A DNA stretch of 64,000 nucleotides from CAKZSB01 sp964573105 (GTDB lineage Bacteria > Pseudomonadota > Gammaproteobacteria > Granulosicoccales > Granulosicoccaceae), in NCBI GenBank assembly GCA_964573105.1, contig CAZNIS010000023.1, positions 1 through 64,000 on the forward strand. The letters are read 5' to 3'. Both the position numbers and the translations under genes were made by a program. Position 1 is the stretch's first letter, and each line of letters begins with the position of its first letter. Positions 1-7,268 of this stretch are shown piece after piece. The notes below the pieces were generated by a model. That model had not been told where the DNA came from, searched no databases, and saw nothing but the letters and a program-made list of their open reading frames with translations.

Positions 1-75
1 CGCGTCAACAGGACGCGAATAACGGACTTTCGCACCCCGTCCACTTTCCAGCCAGCTATGGGAGATCCTTTAGTA

Positions 76-1674
76 ATGAGCAACTACAAGCAAGCGATTG
101 CCGACACCGCCGACATCGTCGCCCGCCAGGGCGAGAACTGGCAGGCGATCAATCCCGAGTTCGTTGCCAGAATGCAGATGCAGAATCGGTTCAAAACGGG
201 TCTCGACATCGCCAGACACACCGCCGCTATCATGCGTCGCGATATGGCTGCCTACGAGGCCGACTCGTCGCAGTACACCCAATCGCTGGGTTGCTGGCAC
301 GGATTTGTTGGTCAACAGAAACTGATTTCTGTGAAGAAGCACTTCGGCACCACCAAGGGCAGCTACCTTTATCTGTCCGGCTGGATGGTCGCTGCGATGC
401 GCTCAGAGTTCGGACCGCTGCCAGATCAGTCGATGCACGAGAAAACTACCGTGCCTGAACTGATCGAAGAGCTGTACACCTTCTTGAAACAGGCTGATGC
501 GCGCGAAATGCGTCACCTCTTCACCGATCTTGATGCGGCGCGCGAGGCAGGCAATCAGGTCCAGGAGCAGGCCATTCTGACCAAAATCGACAACTTCGAG
601 AGTCACGTGGTGCCGGTCATCGCCGATATCGACGCCGGCTTTGGTAACGAAGAAGCCACTTATCTGCTGGCCAGGAAGATGATCGAGGCTGGCGCCTGCT
701 GCCTGCAGATAGAGAATCAGGTCTCTGATGCCAAGCAGTGTGGCCATCAGGACGGCAAGGTTACTGTGCCGCACGAAGACTTCATTGCCAAGATCAACGC
801 GCTGCGCTATGCGTTCCTGGAGCTGGGTGTTGAGGACGGCGTTATTGTCGCTCGCACCGATTCACTGGGCGCTGGCCTGACGCAAAAGATTCCGGTGTCG
901 CAGTCTCCCGGTGATCTGGCCGACCAGTACAACGCGTTTATCGACGGTGAGGAAATCGCTTCCATGGATCAGGTCAACTCTGGCGACCTGGTGATCAAGC
1001 AGGAAGGCAAACTGGTTAAGGCGACGCGCCTGCCGAATGGTCTGGTTCGATTCAAGCCGGATACCGGTGCCGACCGAGTCGTGCTCGACTGTGTAACTGC
1101 ACTGCGTAACGGTGCCGACCTGTTGTGGATCGAAACCGAAAAGCCGCACGTTGGTCAGATCGCATCCATGGTTGACCGGGTGCGTGAAGAGATTCCGAAC
1201 GCCAAGCTGATCTACAACAACAGCCCGTCGTTTAACTGGACGCTGAACTTCCGCCAGCAGATTTTCGATGCTTGGTCAGACGAGGGTCGCGATGTGTCTG
1301 GTTACGATCGCGACAAGCTGATGAGCATCGACTACGACGATTCCGAATTGGCTAAAGAGGCGGATGAGAAAGTTCGTATGTTCCAGGCCGATGCTGCCAA
1401 GCGAGCTGGTATCTTCCATCACCTGATCACCTTGCCAACGTATCACACCGCTGCATTGTCAACTGACACACTGGCGCGTGATTACTTTGGTGACCAGGGC
1501 ATGCTCGCCTACGTCAAGGATGTCCAGCGCCGCGAGATTCGCGAGGGACTGGATTGCGTCAAGCACCAGGATATGGCCGGATCCAATATCGGTGATGACC
1601 ACAAGGAGTACTTCTCGGGTGGTCAGGCGTTAAAAGCGTCGGGCAAAGATAACACCATGAATCAGTTTGGCTAA
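76..1674 (+). CDS. aceA: isocitrate lyase (glyoxylate shunt)
   Basis: Cleaves isocitrate to glyoxylate and succinate, allowing growth on acetate and fatty acids; cytosolic. The 532-residue product matches the long Pseudomonas/Acinetobacter-type isocitrate lyase (about 530 residues) rather than the roughly 430-residue E. coli type. The family signature is present as KQCGH, with the catalytic Cys, following the metal-binding stretch DIDAGFGNEEATYLLARK. An upstream in-frame ATG at 58 has no ribosome site. The ATG at 76 follows GGAGA (61-65) by ten bases and gives the usual N-terminus, so it is preferred. The gene stands alone, with a hairpin just past its stop. Identification is firm from overall sequence character and the motif. 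Confidence 0.96.
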   Translation: MSNYKQAIADTADIVARQGENWQAINPEFVARMQMQNRFKTGLDIARHTAAIMRRDMAAYEADSSQYTQSLGCWHGFVGQQKLISVKKHFGTTKGSYLYLSGWMVAAMRSEFGPLPDQSMHEKTTVPELIEELYTFLKQADAREMRHLFTDLDAAREAGNQVQEQAILTKIDNFESHVVPVIADIDAGFGNEEATYLLARKMIEAGACCLQIENQVSDAKQCGHQDGKVTVPHEDFIAKINALRYAFLELGVEDGVIVARTDSLGAGLTQKIPVSQSPGDLADQYNAFIDGEEIASMDQVNSGDLVIKQEGKLVKATRLPNGLVRFKPDTGADRVVLDCVTALRNGADLLWIETEKPHVGQIASMVDRVREEIPNAKLIYNNSPSFNWTLNFRQQIFDAWSDEGRDVSGYDRDKLMSIDYDDSELAKEADEKVRMFQADAAKRAGIFHHLITLPTYHTAALSTDTLARDYFGDQGMLAYVKDVQRREIREGLDCVKHQDMAGSNIGDDHKEYFSGGQALKASGKDNTMNQFG

Positions 1675-1687
1675 CAGAGCCACTGTT

Positions 1688-1712
1688 CTGCCGGCGCGCA
1701 AGGTGCCGGCAG
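1688..1712. terminator. hairpin between convergent aceA and msrA
   Basis: A perfect 8-bp stem (CTGCCGGC / GCCGGCAG) encloses a 9-base loop, directly between the stop of aceA and the stop of the convergent msrA. No good U-tract follows on either strand, so it may be a Rho-assisted or bidirectional transcript end rather than a textbook intrinsic terminator. Confidence 0.55.
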
Positions 1713-1721
1713 ATTGATCAA

Positions 1722-2333
1722 TTAATGGTCCGCGATGCCATCGCGGGCCATCTCCCCCCATATCGCCGATACACGCTTGTCGCGCCCGCACGATGTTCGG
1801 TAGAACTTGTAGCGGATCGGATTTTTTAGATAGTAGTCCTGATGGTAGTCCTCGGCGGGCCAGAATTGCGTGGCGTTTTCCACCGGTGTCACGATCTCTG
1901 CGTCAATAACTTTTTCATCGATCAGTGACTGCCGCGAGGCGAGCGCAAGCTGCTGCTGCTGCTCATTGTTGGCGTAGATCGCGGTCGTGTAGCTGTGGCC
2001 ACGATCGCAGAACTGACCTTGGGCGTCCGTCGGGTCGACGCTTCTCCAGAATATGTGCAACAGCCGCTCGAAGCTGACCTTCGCCGGGTCGTAGGTGATT
2101 TGAACTGCCTCTCGGTGCCCGTTGCGCATGTGGTTTTTGTAGGTGGGATTGTCGCTGCTGCCACCGATATAGCCCGACAGCGTATCGAGTACCCCGGGCA
2201 CATTGTCAAAATCGGATTCGACACACCAGAAGCATCCGCCGGCAAAAGTGGCGATCTCTGTGTCATTGGCAAATGACTTCATTGGCGCCAGCGCGACAAT
2301 GCTTGCGATTAACAGCGTGCGTGTTATTTTCAT
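1722..2333 (-). CDS. msrA: peptide methionine-S-sulfoxide reductase, exported form
   Basis: Repairs the S-epimer of methionine sulfoxide in proteins. The catalytic motif GGCFWC is present near residue 33 of the 203-residue product, and a C-terminal Cys (YRTSCGRDK) can act as resolving Cys. The reading frame extends 17 codons further upstream. The ATG at 2333 (MKITRTLLIASIVALAP...) instead gives a clean signal peptide ending near SFA-N, so this is inferred to be a periplasmic MsrA. Convergent with aceA; no MsrB partner is seen nearby. Confidence 0.93.
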   Translation of the reverse strand: MKITRTLLIASIVALAPMKSFANDTEIATFAGGCFWCVESDFDNVPGVLDTLSGYIGGSSDNPTYKNHMRNGHREAVQITYDPAKVSFERLLHIFWRSVDPTDAQGQFCDRGHSYTTAIYANNEQQQQLALASRQSLIDEKVIDAEIVTPVENATQFWPAEDYHQDYYLKNPIRYKFYRTSCGRDKRVSAIWGEMARDGIADH

Positions 2334-2459
2334 GTCCCATGATTCCGTGTATTGGCAGGCAGCAGTTATGACTGCGGCGGGCAAAGGCGGTTCCCGGCAG
2401 CAGCAGGGTAGATTCTACCCGCCGCGTTCGCGCCGCGCTGAACGACAAAGGTAATAGCC

Positions 2460-3647
2460 ATGGTAAGTCGAAGAACGCTATTGGGTGCGGGGGCGGTGGC
2501 CGGTCTCACACCTCTGTCTGGATTGCAGGGCAGGCCGGTACCACAAATCCAGCGTCACGTGACCCTGGGTAAAACCGGATTGCGCGTCTCCGAAATCGGC
2601 TTTGGCTCGTCCAGCCTGCAAAATTCGCAACTGGTCCGCCATGCGCTGGAAAGAGGTGTCACCTTTTTTGACTGCGCCGAGAGCTATCGCTTTGGCTGGG
2701 CAGAGGAGGCGATGGGTGAGGGATTGAAAGGGGTCAGAGACAAAGTAGTTTTGACCTCAAAAACCAAGGCCGGTGCGCGCGATAGTGCGGCGGATATGAT
2801 GGCTGCGCTGGAGGGAAGCCTCAAGCGAATGCAAACCGACTATCTGGATATTTACTTTAATCACGCCGTCAATCATGTCGATCGCATGCGCAATGAGGCC
2901 TGGGCGGAGTTTACCGAGCGTGCGGTGCAACAAGGCAAAATTCGCTTTCGCGGTATGTCGGGTCACGGCAGCAGACTGGCACAGTGTCTTGATTACGCGA
3001 TCGATCATGATCTAGTCGACGTGATTCTCTGTGCCTACAATTTTGGCAAAGACCCGGATATCTACGACAAGCTCAAACACACTTTTCATTTTGTCGCCAT
3101 CCAGTCAGATTTGCCGCCGGTTCTGGATAAGGCGCGGCGCAAGAACATCGGCATCATCGCGATGAAAACCCTGATGGGCGCGCGGCTGAACGATATGCGC
3201 GCATTCGAGCAAGCCGACCGCACCTACGCGCAATCCGCGTTGCGATGGGTGTTATCCAGTCCACGCGTCGATGCGGCATTAATCTCCATGACCAGCGAAG
3301 CACTGATCGATGAATACGTCGCAGCCTCGGCTCAGCCCGATAAAGTCGGTGGCGACCCGGAACTGCTCGGCCGCTATCTGGCGCTGCAATCCGGAAAGTA
3401 CTGCCAACCTGGCTGTAACCATTGCGAGGGCGCGTGTCCTCAACAGATCGACATTGCCGAGGTGCTGCGAACGCGGATGTATGATGTCGACTATGGCAAT
3501 CCGGCACTGGCTGTCGAGGACTACGCCAGGCTCGGCAGTCCTGCCAGCGCGTGCCTGAGTTGCGCTGATCAGGCCTGCAGCAATGCCTGCCCGCTGGGGG
3601 TTCCGATTCCGGAATACACAACTGACGCTGCGAGACGGCTGGGTTGA
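2460..3647 (+). CDS. Tat-exported aldo/keto reductase with ferredoxin-like C-terminus
   Basis: The N-terminus MVSRRTLLGAGAVAGL fits a twin-arginine signal (SRRTLL followed by a hydrophobic stretch). Residues about 35-290 form an aldo/keto reductase TIM barrel: TLGKTGLRVSEIGFG, FDCAESYRFG (Asp/Tyr of the tetrad) and TSKTKAG (Lys). The last 90 residues carry two Cys clusters: CQPGCNHCEGACP, a CxxxCxxCxxxCP array, and CLSCADQACSNACP. This suggests one or two 4Fe-4S clusters, as in the ferredoxin-like AKR subfamily. The substrate is unknown. Its stop overlaps the start of the next gene (TGATG), so the two are probably co-translated. Confidence 0.88.
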   Translation: MVSRRTLLGAGAVAGLTPLSGLQGRPVPQIQRHVTLGKTGLRVSEIGFGSSSLQNSQLVRHALERGVTFFDCAESYRFGWAEEAMGEGLKGVRDKVVLTSKTKAGARDSAADMMAALEGSLKRMQTDYLDIYFNHAVNHVDRMRNEAWAEFTERAVQQGKIRFRGMSGHGSRLAQCLDYAIDHDLVDVILCAYNFGKDPDIYDKLKHTFHFVAIQSDLPPVLDKARRKNIGIIAMKTLMGARLNDMRAFEQADRTYAQSALRWVLSSPRVDAALISMTSEALIDEYVAASAQPDKVGGDPELLGRYLALQSGKYCQPGCNHCEGACPQQIDIAEVLRTRMYDVDYGNPALAVEDYARLGSPASACLSCADQACSNACPLGVPIPEYTTDAARRLG

Positions 3648-4021
3648 TGCTGCGGTTTCTGGCGCACTGGCTGATCATCCTCGCGGCCTGGACGCTGACG
3701 ATCAAGTTTGCGTTCCCGATCATCTACGATATGCACTACGGCCATGCGCCAGGCACGCATATTTACTGGGATTTTTGGTGGGTGGTACATCTTGCGCTGG
3801 CGTGGGCTCTGCTGACACAGCACCGTCACTACCGCGTGGCGGGCATCGCCGTGTCGGTGATCGAAATCGCGATCATTGTCGTCAAGTTCGTCTACTTTCT
3901 GCGCGCACCCGAGTGGACCATCTGGCAAACCAACTGGTTTATCAATAAGGCATTTGTACTCAGTTGCTTTGTGATACTGCTGCTTGTGTTGCTGCGAAGC
4001 CGCCATTCGTCTGCCGGATGA
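3647..4021 (+). CDS. small four-helix membrane protein, unknown function
   Basis: The 124-residue product is almost entirely hydrophobic. About four transmembrane segments are visible, around residues 5-24, 42-58, 65-84 and 100-117. It has a Trp-rich loop (IYWDFWWVVH) and a short basic C-terminus. The ATG at 3647 shares a base with the TGA of the aldo/keto reductase gene, a typical coupled arrangement. It may therefore be a membrane partner or quinone-side anchor for the exported iron-sulfur reductase, but that is inference only. No family was recognised. Confidence 0.72.
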   Translation: MLRFLAHWLIILAAWTLTIKFAFPIIYDMHYGHAPGTHIYWDFWWVVHLALAWALLTQHRHYRVAGIAVSVIEIAIIVVKFVYFLRAPEWTIWQTNWFINKAFVLSCFVILLLVLLRSRHSSAG

Positions 4022-4023
4022 AG

Positions 4024-4049
4024 TGGCCCTCGCGTCAGCGCGAGGGCCA
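4024..4049. terminator. bidirectional hairpin between convergent genes
   Basis: A perfect 11-bp GC-rich stem (4024-4034 pairs with 4039-4049) encloses a four-base TCAG loop. It lies between the stop of the small membrane protein and the stop of the minus-strand SDR. It is placed to end transcripts from both sides, although no U-tract follows. Confidence 0.65.
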
Positions 4050-4058
4050 GGATGATGC

Positions 4059-4763
4059 CTACGACAACAGCCAGCCGCCATCCACGTCAACAGTGGTGCC
4101 GGTGACAAAGTCGTTCTCGATCACAAAGACAATGCCCTTGGCGACTTCGTCTGCCGTGCCCGCGCGAGGGATCAGGTTCTCTGACGTCATTTTCGCATAC
4201 AGATCATCGCGCTCCTTGCCCTCAAGCGGAACCATTGGTGTGTCGATGGTGCCGGGAGAGACCACATTAATCCGTCGCGGTGCCAGTTCAGCTGCCAGTG
4301 CCCGGGTCAGTGCTTCCACGGCGCCGCCAACCGATGACAACGATACCTGGCCTGGCTTGCAGTGGCGTGCCGGCGCGCCGCTCACCAGTACAATAGATCC
4401 GTTTTCGGTCAGGTGCTGCGCGCCGTAGCGCACCACATTCGCATAGCCCCAGAGCTTGTCGAACGATGCCTTGTAGCCGTCCATGTCCATTTCCAGAAAC
4501 GGGCCGATGGCACGAGAGCCGCCGGTCGCGGCACTGACCAGGATGTCAAAAGGTGCGCATTCCTTGAACAGCGCAGTCATGGCATCAGCGTCGAGTACAT
4601 CGCACTTTTTCAGTGTGATGCCGGCGGGTACGTCACCAGCGCGCGATGGATCCCGGCTGATAGCGATGACCTCAGTACCTGCTGCGGCGAGCTGTTTTGC
4701 CGCTGCCAGTCCGATGCCAGAGGTGCCGCCAAAGATCACTGCCTTCTTGCCCGCGAGTTCCAT
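4059..4763 (-). CDS. short-chain dehydrogenase/reductase family protein with degenerate active site
   Basis: A 234-residue Rossmann-fold SDR. The cofactor motif GGTSGIG is at residues 12-18, and the C-terminal RINVVSPGTIDTP and GTTVDVDGGWLLS stretches are typical of classical SDRs. The catalytic segment is unusual. Where classical members have YxxxK before the AVEALTRALAAEL helix, this protein reads QVSLSSVGGAVEALTRA, with neither Tyr nor Lys in place. It may be a binding or regulatory protein, or use other residues. It is transcribed toward the 4024-4049 hairpin and stands alone. Substrate unknown. Confidence 0.85.
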   Translation of the reverse strand: MELAGKKAVIFGGTSGIGLAAAKQLAAAGTEVIAISRDPSRAGDVPAGITLKKCDVLDADAMTALFKECAPFDILVSAATGGSRAIGPFLEMDMDGYKASFDKLWGYANVVRYGAQHLTENGSIVLVSGAPARHCKPGQVSLSSVGGAVEALTRALAAELAPRRINVVSPGTIDTPMVPLEGKERDDLYAKMTSENLIPRAGTADEVAKGIVFVIENDFVTGTTVDVDGGWLLS

Positions 4764-4866
4764 AGTGCTTTTTGCCTTATCGTGTGAAAGCCGCTAATGA
4801 TGCACTGATACGGACTGGATAGAAAGATGCGAAGCGAGAAAGCACCAGACCTGGTTGTCGATTGTC

Positions 4867-5787
4867 CTAGGCAAGCGCATTAGCCAGGGCGCGCGCTGCG
4901 GCGCTGCGGGCCCGTGCGCCCCCGCTGACCGGCATGGTGAAAAAGCCGTGAATGGTATCCGGCACGTGCAGCGAGCTGACTTTGTTTCCCGCTTCGATCA
5001 GGGCGCGTGCGTAGTCCAGTCCCTCGTCACAGAGTGGGTCGAAGCCTGCGGTGAGCAGCCACGCGGGCGGCAGATTGGCCAGATCCGCCGTGATCGGGCT
5101 GACCCGTGGATCGCTTCGATCCTCGCTGTTGGGTACGTAGTGATCCCAGAACCATTGCATCAGTTCGCGAGTCAGGAAGTAGCCTTCCGCGTTGTCTGAG
5201 TAGCTGCGATTATGGAAATCGTCCCGCACCACCGGATAGATCAGTAATTGAAAGGCCGGAACGGTGTCGCTATCGCGGCTGGCGAGTGCGACGCAGGCGG
5301 CCAGATTCGCGCCGGCGCTGTCTCCGCCAACGGCGATTTTGTCGATGTCGATGCCAAGTTCATCGGCCTGCCTGAAGGTCCACTGCGTGGCCGCGAGGCA
5401 ATCGTCAAAGGCCGCCGGAAACACGGCTTCGGGTGCCAGCCTGTAATCGACTGAGATCACCACGCAGCCAGATTGCGCGGCCAGCTCCTGACAGGGCAGA
5501 TTGGCATTGTCGAGATCGCCCAAAACCCATCCACCGCCATGAAACCAGACCAGTGCCGGGCTGTTGGTCTGTTCAGTCGGGTGATAGATGCGAACCGGAA
5601 TGGATGTGTGATCCAGTTCAATTGTCTGATCATCGATTCGGTGCATGGCTGGCAGGTCTTCTACCGGCCGTCGCAATGACTGAAAAACCTCGCGTGCGCG
5701 AGTCGCTGACAAGCGGTGCAGGGGCTCGGTTAGCGCCATATTCAGCAGTCCAAGCACATCCTGAATTTCCGGGTCTAGTCGGCTCAC
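4867..5787 (-). CDS. alpha/beta hydrolase, hormone-sensitive-lipase-type esterase
   Basis: Carboxylesterase of the HSL (bacterial family IV) type. It shows the oxyanion motif HGGGW, the nucleophile elbow GGDSAGANLA, the acid residue region LLTAGFDPLCDEG and the final His in TIHGFFTMP. The open frame extends to 5883, but the GTG at 5787 has AGGA ten bases upstream and gives an N-terminus (VSRLDPEIQDVLGLL) like other family members. That start gives 306 residues, the normal family length. Cytosolic, substrate unknown; likely short-chain esters. Confidence 0.88.
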   Translation of the reverse strand: MSRLDPEIQDVLGLLNMALTEPLHRLSATRAREVFQSLRRPVEDLPAMHRIDDQTIELDHTSIPVRIYHPTEQTNSPALVWFHGGGWVLGDLDNANLPCQELAAQSGCVVISVDYRLAPEAVFPAAFDDCLAATQWTFRQADELGIDIDKIAVGGDSAGANLAACVALASRDSDTVPAFQLLIYPVVRDDFHNRSYSDNAEGYFLTRELMQWFWDHYVPNSEDRSDPRVSPITADLANLPPAWLLTAGFDPLCDEGLDYARALIEAGNKVSSLHVPDTIHGFFTMPVSGGARARSAAARALANALA

Positions 5788-6013
5788 TTGTCGATCCTGG
5801 TCGGGTTGTACGGACGCACTATCATACTGTTGTTTGCGCGCGGTTGTCGGACAGCTCCGGCAGTGTATACAACGCAGGCGCAATCCTTATTTTGGTACTG
5901 TCGTCTGCATTGTTTGGGTGAGTTAAAGTCATACGTCGACGCAGTTTGTCGGATTGCGCTGTATTCAGGCGGCGCTAACCTAATCCATTCGCTCTGAGGG
6001 GAATATCCACAAC

Positions 6014-6619
6014 ATGAAATTGAATTGGAACTCGCGTCATCTGACGCACTCGCTGATTGCAACAGCGACAGCCGCTGCCATGTCGGTGGCACCGCTGGCG
6101 AACGCCGATGGTCACGGCCACGGCGTGACAGATGACATGATCATCAATGACCAGGCAAGTGTTGAGGACGTTGTCTCTTATGGTCTGGGGCCTCGCGGGC
6201 AGAGATTCAGCCCGCTCGACATCATCAACAGCGACAACGTCAAAAGCATGGTGCCGGCCTGGGCGTTCTCCATGGGCGGTGAAAAGCAGCGCGGTCAGGA
6301 ATCCCAGCCGCTGATTCACGAGGGTGTCATGTACGTCACCGGCTCCTACTCGCGCATGTGGGCGATCGATGTTCGAACCGGCGAAGAACCTTGGCAATAC
6401 GATCAGCGACTGCCGGATGGCATTCTGCCGTGTTGTGATGTGGTCAATCGCGGCGCTGCGCTGTAGGGAGATCTGGTTATTTTCGGTACGCTCGATGCCG
6501 GCATCGTCGCACTCGATTAAAAGACCGGCAAAGTGCGCTGGAAAACCAAGATCGATGACTTCAAGGCCGGCTACTCCATGACGGCAGCACCACTGATCGT
6601 CAACGGAAAAGTGCTCACT
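6014..6619 (+). pseudogene. PQQ-dependent alcohol dehydrogenase remnant, truncated with two in-frame stops
   Basis: The frame opens with a signal peptide (ending near LANA) and continues as the N-terminal blades of a quinoprotein alcohol dehydrogenase. The diagnostic vicinal disulfide CC is in PCCDVVNRGAAL. It is then interrupted by TAG at 6464-6466 and TAA at 6518-6520. The same frame still encodes family sequence after each stop (GDLVIFGTLDAGIVALD, KTGKVRWKTKIDDF, MTAAPLIVNGKVLT). Homology ends abruptly near 6619, where a minus-strand gene fragment abuts. An intact enzyme would be about 570-700 residues, so roughly 70% is missing. A good ribosome site (AGGGGAA) precedes the ATG. Confidence 0.85.
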
Positions 6620-6887
6620 GAGTGGACAGCTCATCCAGCAAGCGGTGTTGATTGCCCAGCCACCAGGCGCGAATACCGCACCAGCCGGACGCCGCGATCA
6701 AAAACAGCAGGATAGTGGCGCTGATGTAGATGCGATCAGAAGCCAGTGCGATTTGCAGCAGGCCTGTCACCCACAGCAAGTAGGCGCAGAAAGCCAGCAC
6801 AAAGACCACGCTGAGCCATTGCAGCAGGGTGTGATGACGCGGGTGCAGACTCCAGAGTGGCTGGCTTAAAACGGAGGCGTTTGTCAT
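6615..6887 (-). pseudogene. membrane protein fragment, possibly N-terminus of a MotA/TolQ/ExbB-type protein
   Basis: A 90-residue frame with two clear hydrophobic helices (about residues 24-46 and 52-70), then a basic RAWWLGNQHRLLDEL stretch and an immediate stop. The layout resembles the beginning of MotA/TolQ/ExbB proton-channel family proteins, recalled from family character and not tested. If so, the rest is missing. The stop codon lies exactly at the junction with the PQQ dehydrogenase remnant, so the C-terminus is probably artificial. It could also be an intact small membrane protein. No clear ribosome site was seen. Confidence 0.45.
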
Positions 6888-6984
6888 AGAGCCGGGCGGT
6901 CGATGTTCGAGTGGCGTTGGCTTTCCAGCGGTCGAGTTTATCACCCCGACAGACCGCGGCGGTGGCCGTTATCGCCTTTGTTGC

Positions 6985-7110
6985 GGACAAAAAAAAGGCC
7001 GCCTTTTTCAAGGTGGCCTTGCAATGCTGTCGCGGGGAGACACCGCGGTCAGCTCTCTCTGACTGGGGAAGCTCGAGTAGGGCGATGGCCCTGCTGTCTG
7101 TGCTTCGATG
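6985..7110 (-). ncRNA. candidate structured RNA or transcribed leader with intrinsic terminator
   Basis: Read on the minus strand, three local hairpins follow one another: AGGGC-GATG-GCCCT (7079-7092), GTCAG-CTCTCT-CTGAC (7048-7063) and CGCGG-N7-CCGCG (7031-7047). They end in a 9-bp hairpin with a U8 tract (6989-7020). A -10-like CATAAT lies at 7122-7117, which would start RNA near 7110. No convincing protein frame occupies the stretch. It could be a small RNA or an attenuated leader of the gene fragment ending at 6615. It does not match an RNA family I can recall. Confidence 0.4.
6987..7020 (-). terminator. strong intrinsic terminator (leftward)
   Basis: A 9-bp stem (6995-7003 with 7012-7020, one G-U pair) with loop TTTTTCAA is followed on the minus strand by eight consecutive U residues. 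This is the best canonical intrinsic terminator in the window. It faces leftward, yet no protein gene of normal size ends just to its right, which is why the RNA candidate above was proposed. Confidence 0.75.
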
Positions 7111-7172
7111 AGATGAATTATGACAGTCTGAGTTCCGCTTTACCGGGTTCATGTTCACAATTCGTTAGATCT

Positions 7173-7188
7173 GTATCGAATTTGATAC
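7173..7188. promoter_or_regulatory. palindrome upstream of betC (operator candidate 1)
   Basis: GTATC-GAATTT-GATAC is a perfect 5+5 inverted repeat located about 80-95 bases before the betC start. The AT-rich centre and the position suggest a binding site for a dimeric repressor or activator. No regulator gene is adjacent, so the cognate protein is unknown. Confidence 0.4.
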
Positions 7189-7205
7189 GATTAATGCTGA
7201 CATAC

Positions 7206-7221
7206 CAATCAGCGGTGATTG
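7206..7221. promoter_or_regulatory. palindrome upstream of betC (operator candidate 2)
   Basis: CAATCA-GCGG-TGATTG is a perfect 6+6 inverted repeat about 48 bases before the betC start. It differs in sequence from the palindrome at 7173-7188. Either might be bound by a choline- or sulfur-responsive regulator, but this is only positional inference. Confidence 0.4.
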
Positions 7222-7268
7222 TGTCACCATTCACAGCCCCGCGGTGCGCGAAGACAGGAGACACCAGC

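Noticed and set aside
6736..7158. 140-codon minus-strand frame
   Set aside because: It runs through the strong leftward terminator and reads low-complexity sequence unlike a protein.
6903..7268. Upstream extension of the choline sulfatase frame
   Set aside because: It covers the terminator and hairpin region and lacks family sequence; the TTG at 7269 with AGGAG gives the correct family length.
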